NCBI GenBank assembly: GCA_009926935.1
Contig: RFNZ01000004.1
Location: forward strand, 85,104-149,103
Length of the DNA stretch: 64,000 bases
Reading direction: 5' to 3'
Source of the DNA: Pseudomonadota bacterium
GTDB taxonomy: Bacteria; Pseudomonadota; Alphaproteobacteria; Micavibrionales; UBA1664
The notes beneath the pieces were generated by a model. It was not told the DNA's origin, made no database searches, and was given only the letters and a program-made list of their open reading frames with translations. The translations under genes and the position numbers were made by a program. Shown piece by piece: positions 34,533 to 43,770 of the stretch; the stretch's first letter is position 1, and each line of letters opens with the position of its first letter.

Positions 34533-35345
34533 TTACTGGGGTTGCGCCAGATTTTTAGAACGCACCCAAGCGGCTTTGACAGCCATTTTCATGATATCTT
34601 CAAGGACCTGATTCCCCATGAGCATATAAAGTCCGGCTTCGGTCGTGCCGCCCGGGCTTGTCACAGCCTCGCGCAATGCCTTGGGGCTTTGGTCTTTTTC
34701 ATGATCCATAAGGGCGGCGGCCCCTGTAACGGTCTCCCGCGCAAGTGCGCATGCAAGCGCGGGTGGTAAACCAACAGATTTTCCAGCTTCTTCAAGAGCT
34801 TCAACAAAATTGTAAAGATAAGCAGGACCGCTACCAGAGACAGCAGTAACAGCATCCATCATAGGTTCTTCAATAGCTTGATAAACAGTACCTAATACAA
34901 CCAGTAAGGAATTTATTATAACCTTATGATTTTCATTAATATTAGTGTTAGTCACATAAACGGTAACCCCGCGCCCTATGGCCCCTGGCGTATTGGGCAT
35001 GGCGCGGATGATGGGGCGCATTTCCCCCCATGCCTTGGTCAGGTTGGTTAGGGTAATGCCTGCGGCAATAGACAAAACGGGTACATGGGGTGAAACCAAA
35101 GGTGCAAGGGCCGTATTAACTTCGGTCATCATCTGAGGCTTCACAGCAAGCACCACAACATCGATTTCACGTTTCTGGGCAGACCAGCTCGGACCATCTT
35201 TAAAAAAAGACAACCGTGGATCGGATGGTAAATGAACATCTTGTGGCTCGATAACATCGATACGCACAAGCGAGGGAAGGGAGGCAAGCCACCCCTTGAC
35301 CATAGCACCACCCATGCGCCCGCAACCGACGAGTAAAATTTTCAT
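34533..35345 (-). CDS. proC: pyrroline-5-carboxylate reductase
   Basis: Last step of proline synthesis. Seen: KILLVGCGRMGGAMVKGWL (NAD(P) site), VVLAVKPQMMTEV near 70, RAMPNTPGAIGRGVT near 113, AVSGSGPAYLYNFVEALEEAG near 165 and SPGGTTEAGL near 238; 270 aa. Stand-alone gene divergent from the EamA pair. The coding sequence around 34860-34960 is visibly AT-rich, which may be local variation. Confidence 0.95.
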   Translation of the reverse strand: MKILLVGCGRMGGAMVKGWLASLPSLVRIDVIEPQDVHLPSDPRLSFFKDGPSWSAQKREIDVVVLAVKPQMMTEVNTALAPLVSPHVPVLSIAAGITLTNLTKAWGEMRPIIRAMPNTPGAIGRGVTVYVTNTNINENHKVIINSLLVVLGTVYQAIEEPMMDAVTAVSGSGPAYLYNFVEALEEAGKSVGLPPALACALARETVTGAAALMDHEKDQSPKALREAVTSPGGTTEAGLYMLMGNQVLEDIMKMAVKAAWVRSKNLAQPQ

Positions 35346-35450
35346 ACGCGCACCATAGGCGAGTTAGAATTTTTTTCAATCTGCCTTACACGCGTCACTT
35401 TTGGGCGGCACATTATCGCCAGCGCCCATTCAAACGACTGAAAGACAAAA

Positions 35451-36359
35451 ATGAACGCAACGCCCGTTGCAAGGCCGATAAGAGCCTCACTCATGATGCT
35501 GGGCTCAAGCGCGCTCATCATGCTGATGATTGTGTTTGCAAGGCTAGCCTCCGAAAATCATGCCATCATCGAGGTCACGTTCTATCGCAATCTCGTGGGG
35601 GCCATTTGCCTCACAGTCCTTATCGCGTCCGATCCCCGAGGATTCGCTGTTCTGAAAACGACCAGAAAAATGGACCATGTTATCCGCACGGTTATAGGGC
35701 TCACCGGGCTCTGTCTGAATTTTTATGCTGTGAAGTTGCTGCCACTGGCTGAGCAGACGGCTTTGTTTTTTGCCATGCCCTTGATGATAACCCTTCTGTC
35801 GATCCCCCTCCTATCCGAAAAAGTGGACTGGCGCCGCTGGGCCGGAGTCATATTAGGTTTGGCGGGCATTATCGTGATCGCGCAGCCTAGCGGCGATGTA
35901 AACGCCTTCGGGGTGTTCATAGCACTATCCGGCGCATTTTTTACGGCTCTTGTGGGGATATCGGTCAGGCGCCTGGGTTCAACCGAGCCTGAAATCAGGA
36001 CGGTTTTTTACTTCTTTACCCTTTCGACGCTGATCGCAGGCCTTTTCCTGCCGTGGTACTGGACCCTGCCTACAACTGAATCACTCATCTATCTCGTGGG
36101 CTCGGGGCTAGCGGGCACGCTCGGGCAGATTCTCATGACCAAAGCCTATGCCGAGGCACCGGCAGGGTTTTTAAGCCCATTTCATTACCTGTCCATTCTG
36201 TATTCAACGTTCTTTGGCTGGCTCTTGTGGGATGAGTGGCCCCACGAAGCCGTATTTATAGGTTCGGCGATTGTCATCGCATCGGGCCTACTGACTTTGT
36301 ACCTCGAAAAAACCCGTAAAAAACAAGTTCACCCTCAAGAGGCAATCATCAATGGTTGA
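35451..36359 (+). CDS. EamA-type DMT transporter
   Basis: Ten-helix inner-membrane metabolite exporter of the drug/metabolite transporter superfamily; substrate not inferable. Seen: two EamA halves (about 10-145 and 155-290), FYRNLVGAICL in the first and [27 protein letters not shown] in the second region. 302 aa. It overlaps the next EamA gene by eight bases; the two share the AYAEAPA..SPF.Y and [11 protein letters not shown] stretches, so they are tandem paralogues and could form a heteromer. Confidence 0.9.
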   Translation: MNATPVARPIRASLMMLGSSALIMLMIVFARLASENHAIIEVTFYRNLVGAICLTVLIASDPRGFAVLKTTRKMDHVIRTVIGLTGLCLNFYAVKLLPLAEQTALFFAMPLMITLLSIPLLSEKVDWRRWAGVILGLAGIIVIAQPSGDVNAFGVFIALSGAFFTALVGISVRRLGSTEPEIRTVFYFFTLSTLIAGLFLPWYWTLPTTESLIYLVGSGLAGTLGQILMTKAYAEAPAGFLSPFHYLSILYSTFFGWLLWDEWPHEAVFIGSAIVIASGLLTLYLEKTRKKQVHPQEAIING

Positions 36360-37341
36360 AACACCTGTCCTCAGGCCGTTGCGCATTTTTACTTTGGCAA
36401 CCGTATCGGTAGCCCTTTTTGCCGTCATGAACGTGTTTGTAAAACTGGCAACAGAGGAACACAGCGTTGTGGAAGTCATGTTTTTCCGGAACGCGCTTGC
36501 CATCATACCGGTCGTGATGCTGATTCTGATGCACAAAAAAGGTACATCGCTTTTTTTAACAAAACGCCCGCTGGCCCACCTTGTTCGAGGCACTATTGGC
36601 ACGTTCAGCATGGTTCTTTTCTTTTGGTCTTTCGCGCTTTTGCCGCTGGCCGATGCAACGGCGCTGCATTTTGCAATGCCCATCATCCTGACGGCGCTCT
36701 CTGTCCCCATCCTGAAAGAGGTGGTTGGGCCATGGCGCTGGGGGGCGGTTATCGCGGGGTTTATTGGCGTGCTCGTCATAGCCTCGCCGTCCGGTGATAC
36801 CAACTGGCTTGGCACGGGGGTCGCTTTGGGCGCTGCCTGTAGCTCTGCCATCACCATGATGATCATCCGTAAAATGGGTAAAACCGAGCATGCGCTGACC
36901 ATCGTCTTTTATTTTTCAACGATAGGCGCGATTATCAGTGCGGCTCTATTGCCATGGTTCTGGACCCCGCCAGACCTGCCAAACTTCATATACCTCATCA
37001 TGACGGGTCTTACAGGCGGGGCCGCACAGGTATGTCTGACTAAAGCGTATGCCGAGGCACCTGCCGCTTATGTGTCGCCGTTCAATTATGCCTCTATCCT
37101 GTTTGCAACCCTGTTTGGTTGGCTTGTATGGGGGTATATCCCGCACATGCATGTGTTGATAGGCTCGGCTATTGTCATCGCATCGGGCCTGTTTATTCTA
37201 TATCGTGAGACGGTTTTAAAACGCCCCATTTCAAGTACTGATTTGGCTGAGGCCGCGCCAACCGAGGCCGATGTGCAAGACACTGGACAAGACGCGGCAG
37301 GAGTGAGATATAACCCGCCGTTGGAGAGTGAAAGAAAATGA
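36352..37341 (+). CDS. EamA-type DMT transporter (tandem paralogue)
   Basis: Second member of the pair, 329 aa, ten predicted helices. It has the same landmarks ([40 protein letters not shown]) as the preceding gene, plus a 35-residue acidic cytoplasmic tail ([19 protein letters not shown]). It overlaps the ferredoxin gene by four bases (ATGA), so all three are one transcript. Confidence 0.9.
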   Translation: MVETPVLRPLRIFTLATVSVALFAVMNVFVKLATEEHSVVEVMFFRNALAIIPVVMLILMHKKGTSLFLTKRPLAHLVRGTIGTFSMVLFFWSFALLPLADATALHFAMPIILTALSVPILKEVVGPWRWGAVIAGFIGVLVIASPSGDTNWLGTGVALGAACSSAITMMIIRKMGKTEHALTIVFYFSTIGAIISAALLPWFWTPPDLPNFIYLIMTGLTGGAAQVCLTKAYAEAPAAYVSPFNYASILFATLFGWLVWGYIPHMHVLIGSAIVIASGLFILYRETVLKRPISSTDLAEAAPTEADVQDTGQDAAGVRYNPPLESERK

Positions 37342-37676
37342 CCTTCGTCGTCACCGACGTCTGCATCAAATGCAAGTACACGGACTGCGTGGAAGTCTGT
37401 CCGGTGGATTGCTTCTATGATGGTGAAAACATGCTCGTCATTAATCCGGATGAGTGCATCGACTGCGGCGTCTGTGAGCCGGAGTGCCCAATAGACGCCA
37501 TCAAACCCGATACCATCGAGGGTGCCGCGAAGTGGGTCGAAATCAACCGTGAATTTTCAGCCAAATGGCCCAATATCACCCGTAAGGTCGAGGGCATGGC
37601 CGATGCCGAGAAGTTCAAAGACAAGAAAAACAAGTTTGAGACCGATTTCTCGCCAAATCCCGGCCAAGGCGATTAA
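37338..37676 (+). CDS. fdxA: 7Fe ferredoxin
   Basis: Electron carrier with one [3Fe-4S] and one [4Fe-4S] cluster. Seen: [21 protein letters not shown] near the N terminus and [16 protein letters not shown] near 40, followed by a C-terminal extension ([18 protein letters not shown]) usual for alphaproteobacterial FdxA; 112 aa. It is translationally coupled to the transporter upstream and converges with the usp gene (four-base overlap). Confidence 0.94.
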   Translation: MTFVVTDVCIKCKYTDCVEVCPVDCFYDGENMLVINPDECIDCGVCEPECPIDAIKPDTIEGAAKWVEINREFSAKWPNITRKVEGMADAEKFKDKKNKFETDFSPNPGQGD

Positions 37677-38167
37677 TTGAGCTTTTTCAAATCCTCTGTT
37701 TTTAAATGCCCCGGCACAATAATCACCGGCACGGAAATTTCAGTAAGCCCTTTTGCAGTAAAGTAACTCACCAGTGGGCCTGGCTTGCCTTTGGTGACAC
37801 TCGCGGCCAGAACAATCGCGCTTAAGGCGGGGTTGCCGTTGGCTATGGCAACAATCTCTTTCTGTGTTTCGCCTTCCCTCAATATGAAAGAGGGGGTTAT
37901 GCCCGTTTCTTCTTTGGCACGGATGGCAAGGGTCTGCATATCCGCCTCGGCTTTTGCGCGGGCTTCGGCCTTTGCGGCTTTCTCAATATTGCCCCATCCG
38001 ATGAATTCCTGAGGTTCTATAATCCGTGCCATGGCTACATGCCCGCGGTGCAGGCGCGCCATGTGCGCGGCATAGTTGAGCGCTACAGAAAACTCCGGGC
38101 TCGTATCCGCAATGACAAGGTACGTACCGCCATCGCTTTGTCTGCGTTTGTCTTTTTTTTCGGTCAT
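37673..38167 (-). CDS. universal stress protein family
   Basis: UspA-fold protein. Seen: [22 protein letters not shown] at the N terminus, [28 protein letters not shown]-type C-terminal region (G-2x-G-9x-G/S loop partly kept) and PVIIVPG end; 164 aa. I chose the ATG at 38167 (GGAG eight bases upstream); an ATG at 38173, overlapping the previous stop by one base, adds two residues. It is the last gene of a tauE-TIGR02186-usp run. Confidence 0.85.
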   Translation of the reverse strand: MTEKKDKRRQSDGGTYLVIADTSPEFSVALNYAAHMARLHRGHVAMARIIEPQEFIGWGNIEKAAKAEARAKAEADMQTLAIRAKEETGITPSFILREGETQKEIVAIANGNPALSAIVLAASVTKGKPGPLVSYFTAKGLTEISVPVIIVPGHLKTEDLKKLN

Positions 38168-38172
38168 GGTCA

Positions 38173-38904
38173 TTACTCCCGCTTCAAAAGGACAGTGGCA
38201 AGCCACCCTGCCACAAGGGCCATCAGAACGCCGGCAAGCCCGTAGAGCAAGCCGAAATTTTGGGCAAAGTACCTGAGTTGCGCACTTAGGCCCTCCGGTA
38301 CAACTTCAAAGGATTTGCCTGCCTGCTCGATCAGCGCACCGTCCCGGAACAAAAAGGCTGAAACCGTATAGTGACCGGGTGCGACATTAGCCGGCAATTC
38401 AAAGGGAACTTTATAAAGCCGGGGTGAAGTATAGGTCACTGGCTTTATAGATTTACCGTAAAGCCCCATATCCTGTTGGATACGCACAAGCGCGTTTGAG
38501 AACTGAGCCGTACCGTCATCGACACTAGGCGCAATCAAAAGATGGGTAAGCCCAATCCTCAGCGGCTGCAGGATATCCGGCGCGGCAACCTCGTCTAGCG
38601 GCACGCTGGCCGCCAGCTCGTAGTAAGACGGCATATTTGCAAAGCGGCGTTTATCAGTGTTGGTCCAAAGCCCAAAGATCGCTGTTTTTTTATGTACGGT
38701 CATGGTTTTGGGCGGGCCTTCGACCATGATGACAATATCGCCATCCTGATCCTGAGTACCAAAGACAGTCAGCTTGGTGCCGTTAAAACCGGTTGTAACG
38801 CCGATCACATCGCTTGATACATCAACCGAGAGCGCGGCTCGGGCCGGGCCCGCCATAAAAGCCGCAAAGATCGTTAAAAGAATAAGAAAAAAAGAGGTTC
38901 TCAT
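38173..38904 (-). CDS. TIGR02186 family protein
   Basis: Alphaproteobacterial membrane-anchored periplasmic protein nearly always found next to a TauE-type exporter; role unknown. Seen: signal peptide (LILLTIFAAFMAGPARA), a beta-rich periplasmic domain with FNGTKLTVFG near 40, VRIQQDMGLYG near 140, and a C-terminal membrane helix (LLYGLAGVLMALVAGWLATVLL). 243 aa. ATGA overlap with tauE upstream. Confidence 0.88.
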   Translation of the reverse strand: MRTSFFLILLTIFAAFMAGPARAALSVDVSSDVIGVTTGFNGTKLTVFGTQDQDGDIVIMVEGPPKTMTVHKKTAIFGLWTNTDKRRFANMPSYYELAASVPLDEVAAPDILQPLRIGLTHLLIAPSVDDGTAQFSNALVRIQQDMGLYGKSIKPVTYTSPRLYKVPFELPANVAPGHYTVSAFLFRDGALIEQAGKSFEVVPEGLSAQLRYFAQNFGLLYGLAGVLMALVAGWLATVLLKRE

Positions 38905-39812
38905 TCGTGCTGGACCGTAAGGCTAAAGGGGTCTGTGGGCGGTACAATCAGGCCGTAACCCATCTTGGCGGCCACAAGCAAAATGAGGATAGCCAGCAAA
39001 AGATGGGCAGATGTGTTTTTAATGTATTTTGAAGCGCGGAGCCCGATGATGGTACCAACAACGCTGCCGATAATCAGTAAGGCCGCAAGCACAAGATCAA
39101 CACTGTTAGTGGTTACGGAGTACATGACGCACGAAATACCGGCAACGATCATGAGCTGGAAAAGCGATGTACCTGTAACCATAAGGGCAGGAATACCAAG
39201 GAAGTAGATCATCGCAGGCACGATCATAAATCCGCCGCCCGAGCCCAGTATCGATATCATGAGCCCACCAAGGATACCGATGCCGATCGGCCCTAAAACG
39301 CTGGTGCTGATACCGCTTGCCGGATACGTGGTTTGGTAGGGCAGTGTTTTAAGCCATGGCATGATGCGCCCAGCAGGCGTAACACCCGCCTGCTTGTGTA
39401 AAAATGACTGGGCAATCTCATACACCATGGAGCAGCCGATACCGCCCAAAAGCAGTGTGTAAGTGAGGGCAATGGCAAAATCGATTTGTCCGATAAGGCT
39501 CAAAGCCTGAAAAATGGCAAGCCCAACCAACAGCCCGACGGCACCCCCCGTCATCATGTGAAGCGCAAGCGGTACATCTACCCGCCTGCGTTTCCACTGG
39601 CTGATAACTCCGGCAGTACTGGATGCAAGGATCTGGCAGCTCTGGGTTGTAACCGCAACCGTTGGCGGAATGCCGACAAAAACAAGAAACGGCAGGGTCA
39701 GAAAACCCCCGCCCACACCAAACAAGCCAGAAAAAAACCCAACAAGGCACCCGAGAAAAATAATCTCAAGGGCATTGACGGACATCTCTGCGATGGGAAG
39801 ATAGACGGGCAT
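38901..39812 (-). CDS. TauE/SafE family sulfite/organosulfonate exporter
   Basis: Multi-pass inner-membrane exporter, probably of sulfur anions. Seen: MPVYLPIAEMSVNALEII start shared with relatives, GLFGVGGGFLTLPFLVF near 30 and the repeat GSGGGFMIVPAMIYFLGIP near 195, the two TauE half motifs. I use the ATG at 39812, which gives the typical N terminus; ATGs at 39824 and 39785 are alternatives. 303 aa. It is divergent from the NTF2-like gene with about 25 bp between. Confidence 0.88.
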   Translation of the reverse strand: MPVYLPIAEMSVNALEIIFLGCLVGFFSGLFGVGGGFLTLPFLVFVGIPPTVAVTTQSCQILASSTAGVISQWKRRRVDVPLALHMMTGGAVGLLVGLAIFQALSLIGQIDFAIALTYTLLLGGIGCSMVYEIAQSFLHKQAGVTPAGRIMPWLKTLPYQTTYPASGISTSVLGPIGIGILGGLMISILGSGGGFMIVPAMIYFLGIPALMVTGTSLFQLMIVAGISCVMYSVTTNSVDLVLAALLIIGSVVGTIIGLRASKYIKNTSAHLLLAILILLVAAKMGYGLIVPPTDPFSLTVQHE

Positions 39813-39836
39813 ATCGAACACCATGGTACCAAACGA

Positions 39837-40250
39837 ATGACGACTGAAACACCCCTCATTGACGCCTATGTCGATTGGCTCCACAGCCTGACAGCACTTT
39901 CGGCGCATCGCGCCAGCCGCCTGCTGAATTCACAGGTACGCATCCGCAACCCTGAGGCCGAAGGTGTGGGGTCTGAGGCGGTAAAAGCCATGCATGCGGC
40001 ACTTTTCGATGATGCTGCCTCGGTCACAATTCGCGTTTTGAGCCGTGCCTCGGATGCCGAAAGAAATACAACCTATCTGCGCTGGGACCGTTTGATCGCC
40101 TCAAAAACCGGTGCAAGACAGGCGCTGTCAGGTATCACTGAAATTATGGTGGGGCTGGACGGAAAAATCGCATCAGTGACCGAATACTGGGATAGCGTGC
40201 CGGATGCCCTGCCGCAGCGCGGTTTTTTCCAAAAACTATTCGGTAAATAA
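39837..40250 (+). CDS. NTF2-like (SnoaL-type) protein, 137 aa
   Basis: Small cone-shaped-fold protein. Seen: helices at 10-45 (DAYVDWLHSLTALSAHRASRL), then RIRNPEAEGVG and beta strands ending in SVTEYWDSVPDALP, the SnoaL/NTF2 signature end. A longer frame upstream exists, but the ATG at 39837 avoids overlapping tauE. It converges with ldcA (15-bp overlap). Function unknown. Confidence 0.78.
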   Translation: MTTETPLIDAYVDWLHSLTALSAHRASRLLNSQVRIRNPEAEGVGSEAVKAMHAALFDDAASVTIRVLSRASDAERNTTYLRWDRLIASKTGARQALSGITEIMVGLDGKIASVTEYWDSVPDALPQRGFFQKLFGK

Positions 40251-41090
40251 CTTCGCAGCGTCCGTATCGATACGCGCTATGCCACCAACCGGGAAGGTGG
40301 GCAAAGGCCCTTTGTGGCCAAACGGCGCATCGCAAATCACGGGCACTTTCAAATGCTTCGTGTGCTCGCGCAAAATATCCGACGTTGTAAAACCAAACGG
40401 CGTAACCGATGAATCACCCTCTGCGTGAATGACACCGAATATAACCGCCGCGGCTTTATCAAACACACCCGCAAGGCGCAGCTGCATGAGCATCCGGTCA
40501 TAGCGGCTCAACTGGTCGCCGATATCTTCAAGAAAAATGATTTTACCGGTGCAATCCGGCATATAAGGCGTACCCAAAAGAGCCGTAAAAATCGAGAGAT
40601 TTCCGCCAACCATGACGCCTCTGGCGCACCCGCCGTTTAAAACTTTGCAGCCTTTCAAATCAACCTGCGTGGGCTTACCCGCAAGTATATCAAGCATTTG
40701 GGTAAGGCCGGTTGTATCAGCTTTACTGATGCGCGAAAGCGTGGGCCCATGAAAACCTTTGACGCCTGTCTTGGCGTAAATGGCATTCAATAGCGCCGTA
40801 CCGTCTGAAAAAGCGATAAGCGGTTTTTTGAAAATTTTAAAGTCCAGTAACGGCAAGATATGCATAACTCGGTTGCCGCCGCGTGCCGCCATCACGATAT
40901 CGATGCTTTTGTCGGCAAACACCTCCATGACAGCTTCAGCGCGTTGTTCGGGGGTACCTGCCGATTGATTGTCAGTCAGATGGTTTTGCGGATGGATGAT
41001 AACTTTATGCCCGTGGTTTTCCAAAACGGCTATGTCGGCGGAGTTGATATCCCCGCGGCTGGAAGGTGCGATAACGCCAAAAGTGCTCAT
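40236..41090 (-). CDS. ldcA: LD-carboxypeptidase (S66)
   Basis: Trims the terminal D-Ala from murein tetrapeptides for recycling. Seen: VIAPSSRGDI at the start, AARGGNR near 69, the nucleophile Ser95 in AFSDGTALL, FLEDIGDQLSRYDRML near 204 (Glu of the triad) and FGHKGPLPTFPVG near 260 (His). 284 aa. Cytoplasmic. Coupled to the photolyase gene by an ATGA overlap. Confidence 0.9.
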   Translation of the reverse strand: MSTFGVIAPSSRGDINSADIAVLENHGHKVIIHPQNHLTDNQSAGTPEQRAEAVMEVFADKSIDIVMAARGGNRVMHILPLLDFKIFKKPLIAFSDGTALLNAIYAKTGVKGFHGPTLSRISKADTTGLTQMLDILAGKPTQVDLKGCKVLNGGCARGVMVGGNLSIFTALLGTPYMPDCTGKIIFLEDIGDQLSRYDRMLMQLRLAGVFDKAAAVIFGVIHAEGDSSVTPFGFTTSDILREHTKHLKVPVICDAPFGHKGPLPTFPVGGIARIDTDAAKLFTE

Positions 41091-42475
41091 GTCTCATTGT
41101 TCTTCAGTTTGGCGTAAGCATCAAGGGCGCGTGTACGCCCCGCCGCATGATCAACGATAGGGGCAGGGTAGGCGGTTTTGCCCACCCACTCCCACGGGGT
41201 GTGGATGTATTCGGTCGGCACATCGCGCAGTTCGGGCACAAAATGGCGCACATACAAGCCTTCAGGGTCAAACTTGACCCCCTGCAAAATCGGGTTGAAC
41301 ACTCTGAAGTAAGGCGCGGCATCTGCCCCGCAACCCGCAATCCATTGCCAGCTCGCGGCATTATTGGCGAGATCGGCATCAACGAGCGTATCCCAAAACC
41401 ATGCTTCGCCCTCCTGCCAGGGCTGCAACAGGTGCTTGACCAGAAACGACCCGACAATCATCCGCACGCGGTTATGCATCCAGCCCGTTTGCCACAACTG
41501 CTTCATGCCAGCGTCCACAATGGGGAAACCCGTCATGCCTTTTTTCCATGCCGATAAATGCGCATCATTCGGTACCCACGGGAAGTTGGCGAACTTCGGT
41601 TGCAGCGGTTCCCTTGGCAGCGCGGGGTTGAAATGCAGTAGGCTGATAGAGAATTCACGCCACGCAAGTTCCCGCAAAAAAGGGGCGCTGCCGCCATGGG
41701 GCATGGCCGTGTTCCAGACATCGCGGTGCGAAATTTCACCGAAATGCAAATGCGCTGAAAGCCGCGATGTCGCCTCGATATTCGGGAAGTCGCGCTGCAC
41801 CTTGTAGCCTTTCATCGGGCCCTCGATAAAATCACGCAGGCGTGTCCATGCGCCGTGTTCACCGGGTTCCCACACATCGGCAAAACCCCGGTCCCACGGG
41901 ATACTCGGTAAAAATTTTAAATCATCCACACGCAAACCGGCGCAGGCAAAACCGTTGATTTTTTTTGGTGCGGCAAGGCTCCCGCCAATCAGGTTCGTAT
42001 TGCCGAGGCACGCTTTGTAAAAAGGTGTAAAAACACGAAATGGCGTACCGCCGCCCGTTTTGATTTCCCATGGCTCAAACAGCACGGTGCCTTTGAAGCT
42101 TTGCGCATCAATGCTTTTGCTTTTAAGCGCGGCCTTGATGTTTGTATCACGCGTAACGGCATAGGGTTCATAGGCGCGGTTCCAGTGAACGGCTTTCGCA
42201 CCACTCTCAAGCACAACATCCATCAGTACTTTTTCAGCACGGCCTTGGCGGATACAAAGCGAAGCGCCTTTGGCTTCAAGCGCCGCACCAAGTTTTGTGA
42301 GCGAGTGGTGCAACCACCAGCGGCTGGCGGCACCGGCACGCCACTGTTCTGGCGTTTCGTCGTCGTGGATATAAAGGCACAAGACAGGCGAGCCCGCAGC
42401 TACCGCAGCATGAAGGGCAGGGTGGTCGGCAAGACGCAGATCGTGCCTAAACCAGACAATGACAGGGGCGTTCAT
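41087..42475 (-). CDS. phrB: deoxyribodipyrimidine photolyase
   Basis: Blue-light repair of pyrimidine dimers with FADH-. Seen: VWFRHDLRLADHPALHAA at the start (alpha/beta antenna domain), RDFPNIEATSRLSAHLHFGEIS near 230, and C-terminal NRVRMIVGSFLVKHLL, WFWDTLVDADLANNAASWQW and YFRVFNPILQG of the FAD pocket; 462 aa, class I CPD type. A cluster of DnaA-box-like sites lies just upstream of the start. Confidence 0.95.
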   Translation of the reverse strand: MNAPVIVWFRHDLRLADHPALHAAVAAGSPVLCLYIHDDETPEQWRAGAASRWWLHHSLTKLGAALEAKGASLCIRQGRAEKVLMDVVLESGAKAVHWNRAYEPYAVTRDTNIKAALKSKSIDAQSFKGTVLFEPWEIKTGGGTPFRVFTPFYKACLGNTNLIGGSLAAPKKINGFACAGLRVDDLKFLPSIPWDRGFADVWEPGEHGAWTRLRDFIEGPMKGYKVQRDFPNIEATSRLSAHLHFGEISHRDVWNTAMPHGGSAPFLRELAWREFSISLLHFNPALPREPLQPKFANFPWVPNDAHLSAWKKGMTGFPIVDAGMKQLWQTGWMHNRVRMIVGSFLVKHLLQPWQEGEAWFWDTLVDADLANNAASWQWIAGCGADAAPYFRVFNPILQGVKFDPEGLYVRHFVPELRDVPTEYIHTPWEWVGKTAYPAPIVDHAAGRTRALDAYAKLKNNET

Positions 42476-42541
42476 GCCCCAGCAATGAATGAAAAACGAT
42501 TGAGTATCAAGGCTTTGAACATTAAATTTTGTTCATGTGGG

Positions 42542-42575
42542 CATCCACAGGGTTATCCACAGAAACTGGGGATAA
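42542..42575. promoter_or_regulatory. cluster of DnaA-box-like sites
   Basis: Three matches in 34 bp: CATCCACAG (42542-42550), a perfect TTATCCACA (42553-42561) and, on the opposite strand, TTATCCCCA (42567-42575). The site is in the gap between phrB and the vapC stop. It may be a DnaA-binding or titration site; there is no dnaA, dnaN or long AT-rich unwinding region to call an origin. Confidence 0.5.
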
Positions 42576-42580
42576 CTTCG

Positions 42581-42958
42581 TTAATTGCGCAACGTAGGCA
42601 CGTCGTAAAGTGACATACGCACATCGTTGGTCACGATGACCATACCCTCAGCTGCCGCTTGGGCCACGAGCATTCGGTCAAAGGGGTCTTTGTGCATCGG
42701 TGGCAGGCTAGTAAGGGCCGCAATATGCTTGGTATCGATAGGCAGCTGGTTCAGGTTGGTGGCTGCAAGGATATTGTAAAAATCAGGGTCGAATTCGAGG
42801 CGGCCCTGCTGCTGTTGCAGGCTGATCTCCCAAAGGCTGGCGTGCGATACAAAAAAATTATGCTCGTTATCGGCCAAAATCATGCGCAGTGCCGGCGACA
42901 AGCTCTCGTCATCATAAAGGGCTGAAAGCAGGATATGTGTATCAAGCAGGTAGTTCAT
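42581..42958 (-). CDS. vapC: PIN-domain toxin (VapC-type)
   Basis: Predicted Mg2+-dependent RNase toxin. Seen: LLDTHILLSALYDDE at the start (first Asp at 6), SLWEISLQ (Glu near 44), HKDPFDRMLVAQA near 89 and IVTNDVRM near 107, the four acidic PIN positions. The ATG at 42958 is five bases after the antitoxin stop; a longer frame to 43021 would overlap the antitoxin. 125 aa. Confidence 0.88.
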   Translation of the reverse strand: MNYLLDTHILLSALYDDESLSPALRMILADNEHNFFVSHASLWEISLQQQQGRLEFDPDFYNILAATNLNQLPIDTKHIAALTSLPPMHKDPFDRMLVAQAAAEGMVIVTNDVRMSLYDVPTLRN

Positions 42959-42963
42959 GGGTG

Positions 42964-43221
42964 TTAGGCCGCTTCCTGAAACAGGTCGATGGTCAGGGGC
43001 TCGGCCACATCGGCATCCCATTCATTCAGCTTCTCAAGAGGCGGCACGGCAATTTTCCCGCGTGCTGCACCAAGGAAACCTGGCTTGCTGTCATCTTTGT
43101 ACGGAACCATCTTGGCCAACGGCTTGTCGGCGCGGCCGATGATGATTTCCTCACCCGCTTCGACACGGGCAATGAGGGATGAAAGATGCGTTTTGGCGTG
43201 AGAAATGTTGAAGATTTCCAT
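42964..43221 (-). CDS. vapB: Phd/YefM-type antitoxin
   Basis: Antitoxin and autorepressor of the PIN toxin. Seen: FNISHAKTHLSSLIARVEAGEEIIIGRADKPLAKMVP, recognisable as Phd/YefM by the N-terminal 40 residues, then a flexible, toxin-binding C terminus ending in LFQEAA. 85 aa. It precedes the toxin, as usual. Upstream, GACCAGACCAGACCA (43263-43277) is a short tandem repeat that might be part of the operator, but no clear palindrome is seen. Confidence 0.88.
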   Translation of the reverse strand: MEIFNISHAKTHLSSLIARVEAGEEIIIGRADKPLAKMVPYKDDSKPGFLGAARGKIAVPPLEKLNEWDADVAEPLTIDLFQEAA

Positions 43222-43412
43222 CTTATTCCCTTGAATTAATCAGGTTTCGAAGCCACGCACTAGACCAGACCAGACCAACCCGTGTCAAGATTCTCGACAG
43301 GTCATAATCTTGCAAAATGTAGGGCGGCAAATGCCGACCCGTGCGCCCATGCGCACGAGGCCTGCGTGGTGGCTGAACGCAGAAAACGCGAAAGCGGTTG
43401 CGTACAAAAGAA

Positions 43413-43442
43413 GAGGCGCCTTCCTTGCGGTCGGCGCCTTTT
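43413..43442 (-). terminator. terminator of the 70-aa gene
   Basis: Stem AGGCGCC / GGCGCCT with a 12-base loop; on the minus strand it is followed by TCTTCTTTT. It lies 28 bp after the stop of the gene at 43471. On the plus strand only TTTT follows, so it may act both ways. Confidence 0.7.
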
Positions 43443-43470
43443 GGAGTTGAGACAGGGAGGTACTAGGCCA

Positions 43471-43683
43471 TCAACGCCATTGCCCGGGCAACCAACTGGT
43501 GCGCACAGGCGCGGCGGATACGGTGACAGGAACAGCTTTGCGCCGTTCCATCATGAGTTCGGATAAGCCTGCTCCCATTTGCGTCGTGACGCGGATCGCA
43601 TCATCTACGCGTCTGGCTACAAAGCGCCTGCCGGCGCGTACGCACTTCATGAAAACTCTGGAGAGGCTGCTGATAAGTGACAT
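43471..43683 (-). CDS. small basic protein, 70 aa
   Basis: Not recognised. Very basic (many Arg), with an amphipathic N-terminal helix (ISSLSRVFMKCVRAGRRFVARRV) and a Pro/Val-rich end. A ribosome-like AGGA ten bases before the ATG and a hairpin terminator after the stop support it as a gene. A competing ORF on the plus strand (43282-43566) has less support. Function unknown. Confidence 0.45.
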   Translation of the reverse strand: MSLISSLSRVFMKCVRAGRRFVARRVDDAIRVTTQMGAGLSELMMERRKAVPVTVSAAPVRTSWLPGQWR

Positions 43684-43770
43684 AGTACGTCTGTCCTATT
43701 CTTTTTAACCTTTCACCCAGTATGCCTGTGAACCCGTTAGCAATTAGTAAACACCGCGCTATAATTCGCT

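Noticed and set aside
42476-42580. Chromosomal replication origin
   Set aside because: Only three DnaA-like boxes, no neighbouring dnaA, dnaN, parAB or hemE and no extended AT-rich unwinding element; kept only as a DnaA-box cluster.
43282-43566. 94-aa plus-strand ORF
   Set aside because: It runs through the hairpin-rich gap and the terminator and overlaps the better supported minus-strand 70-aa gene; composition looks non-coding.
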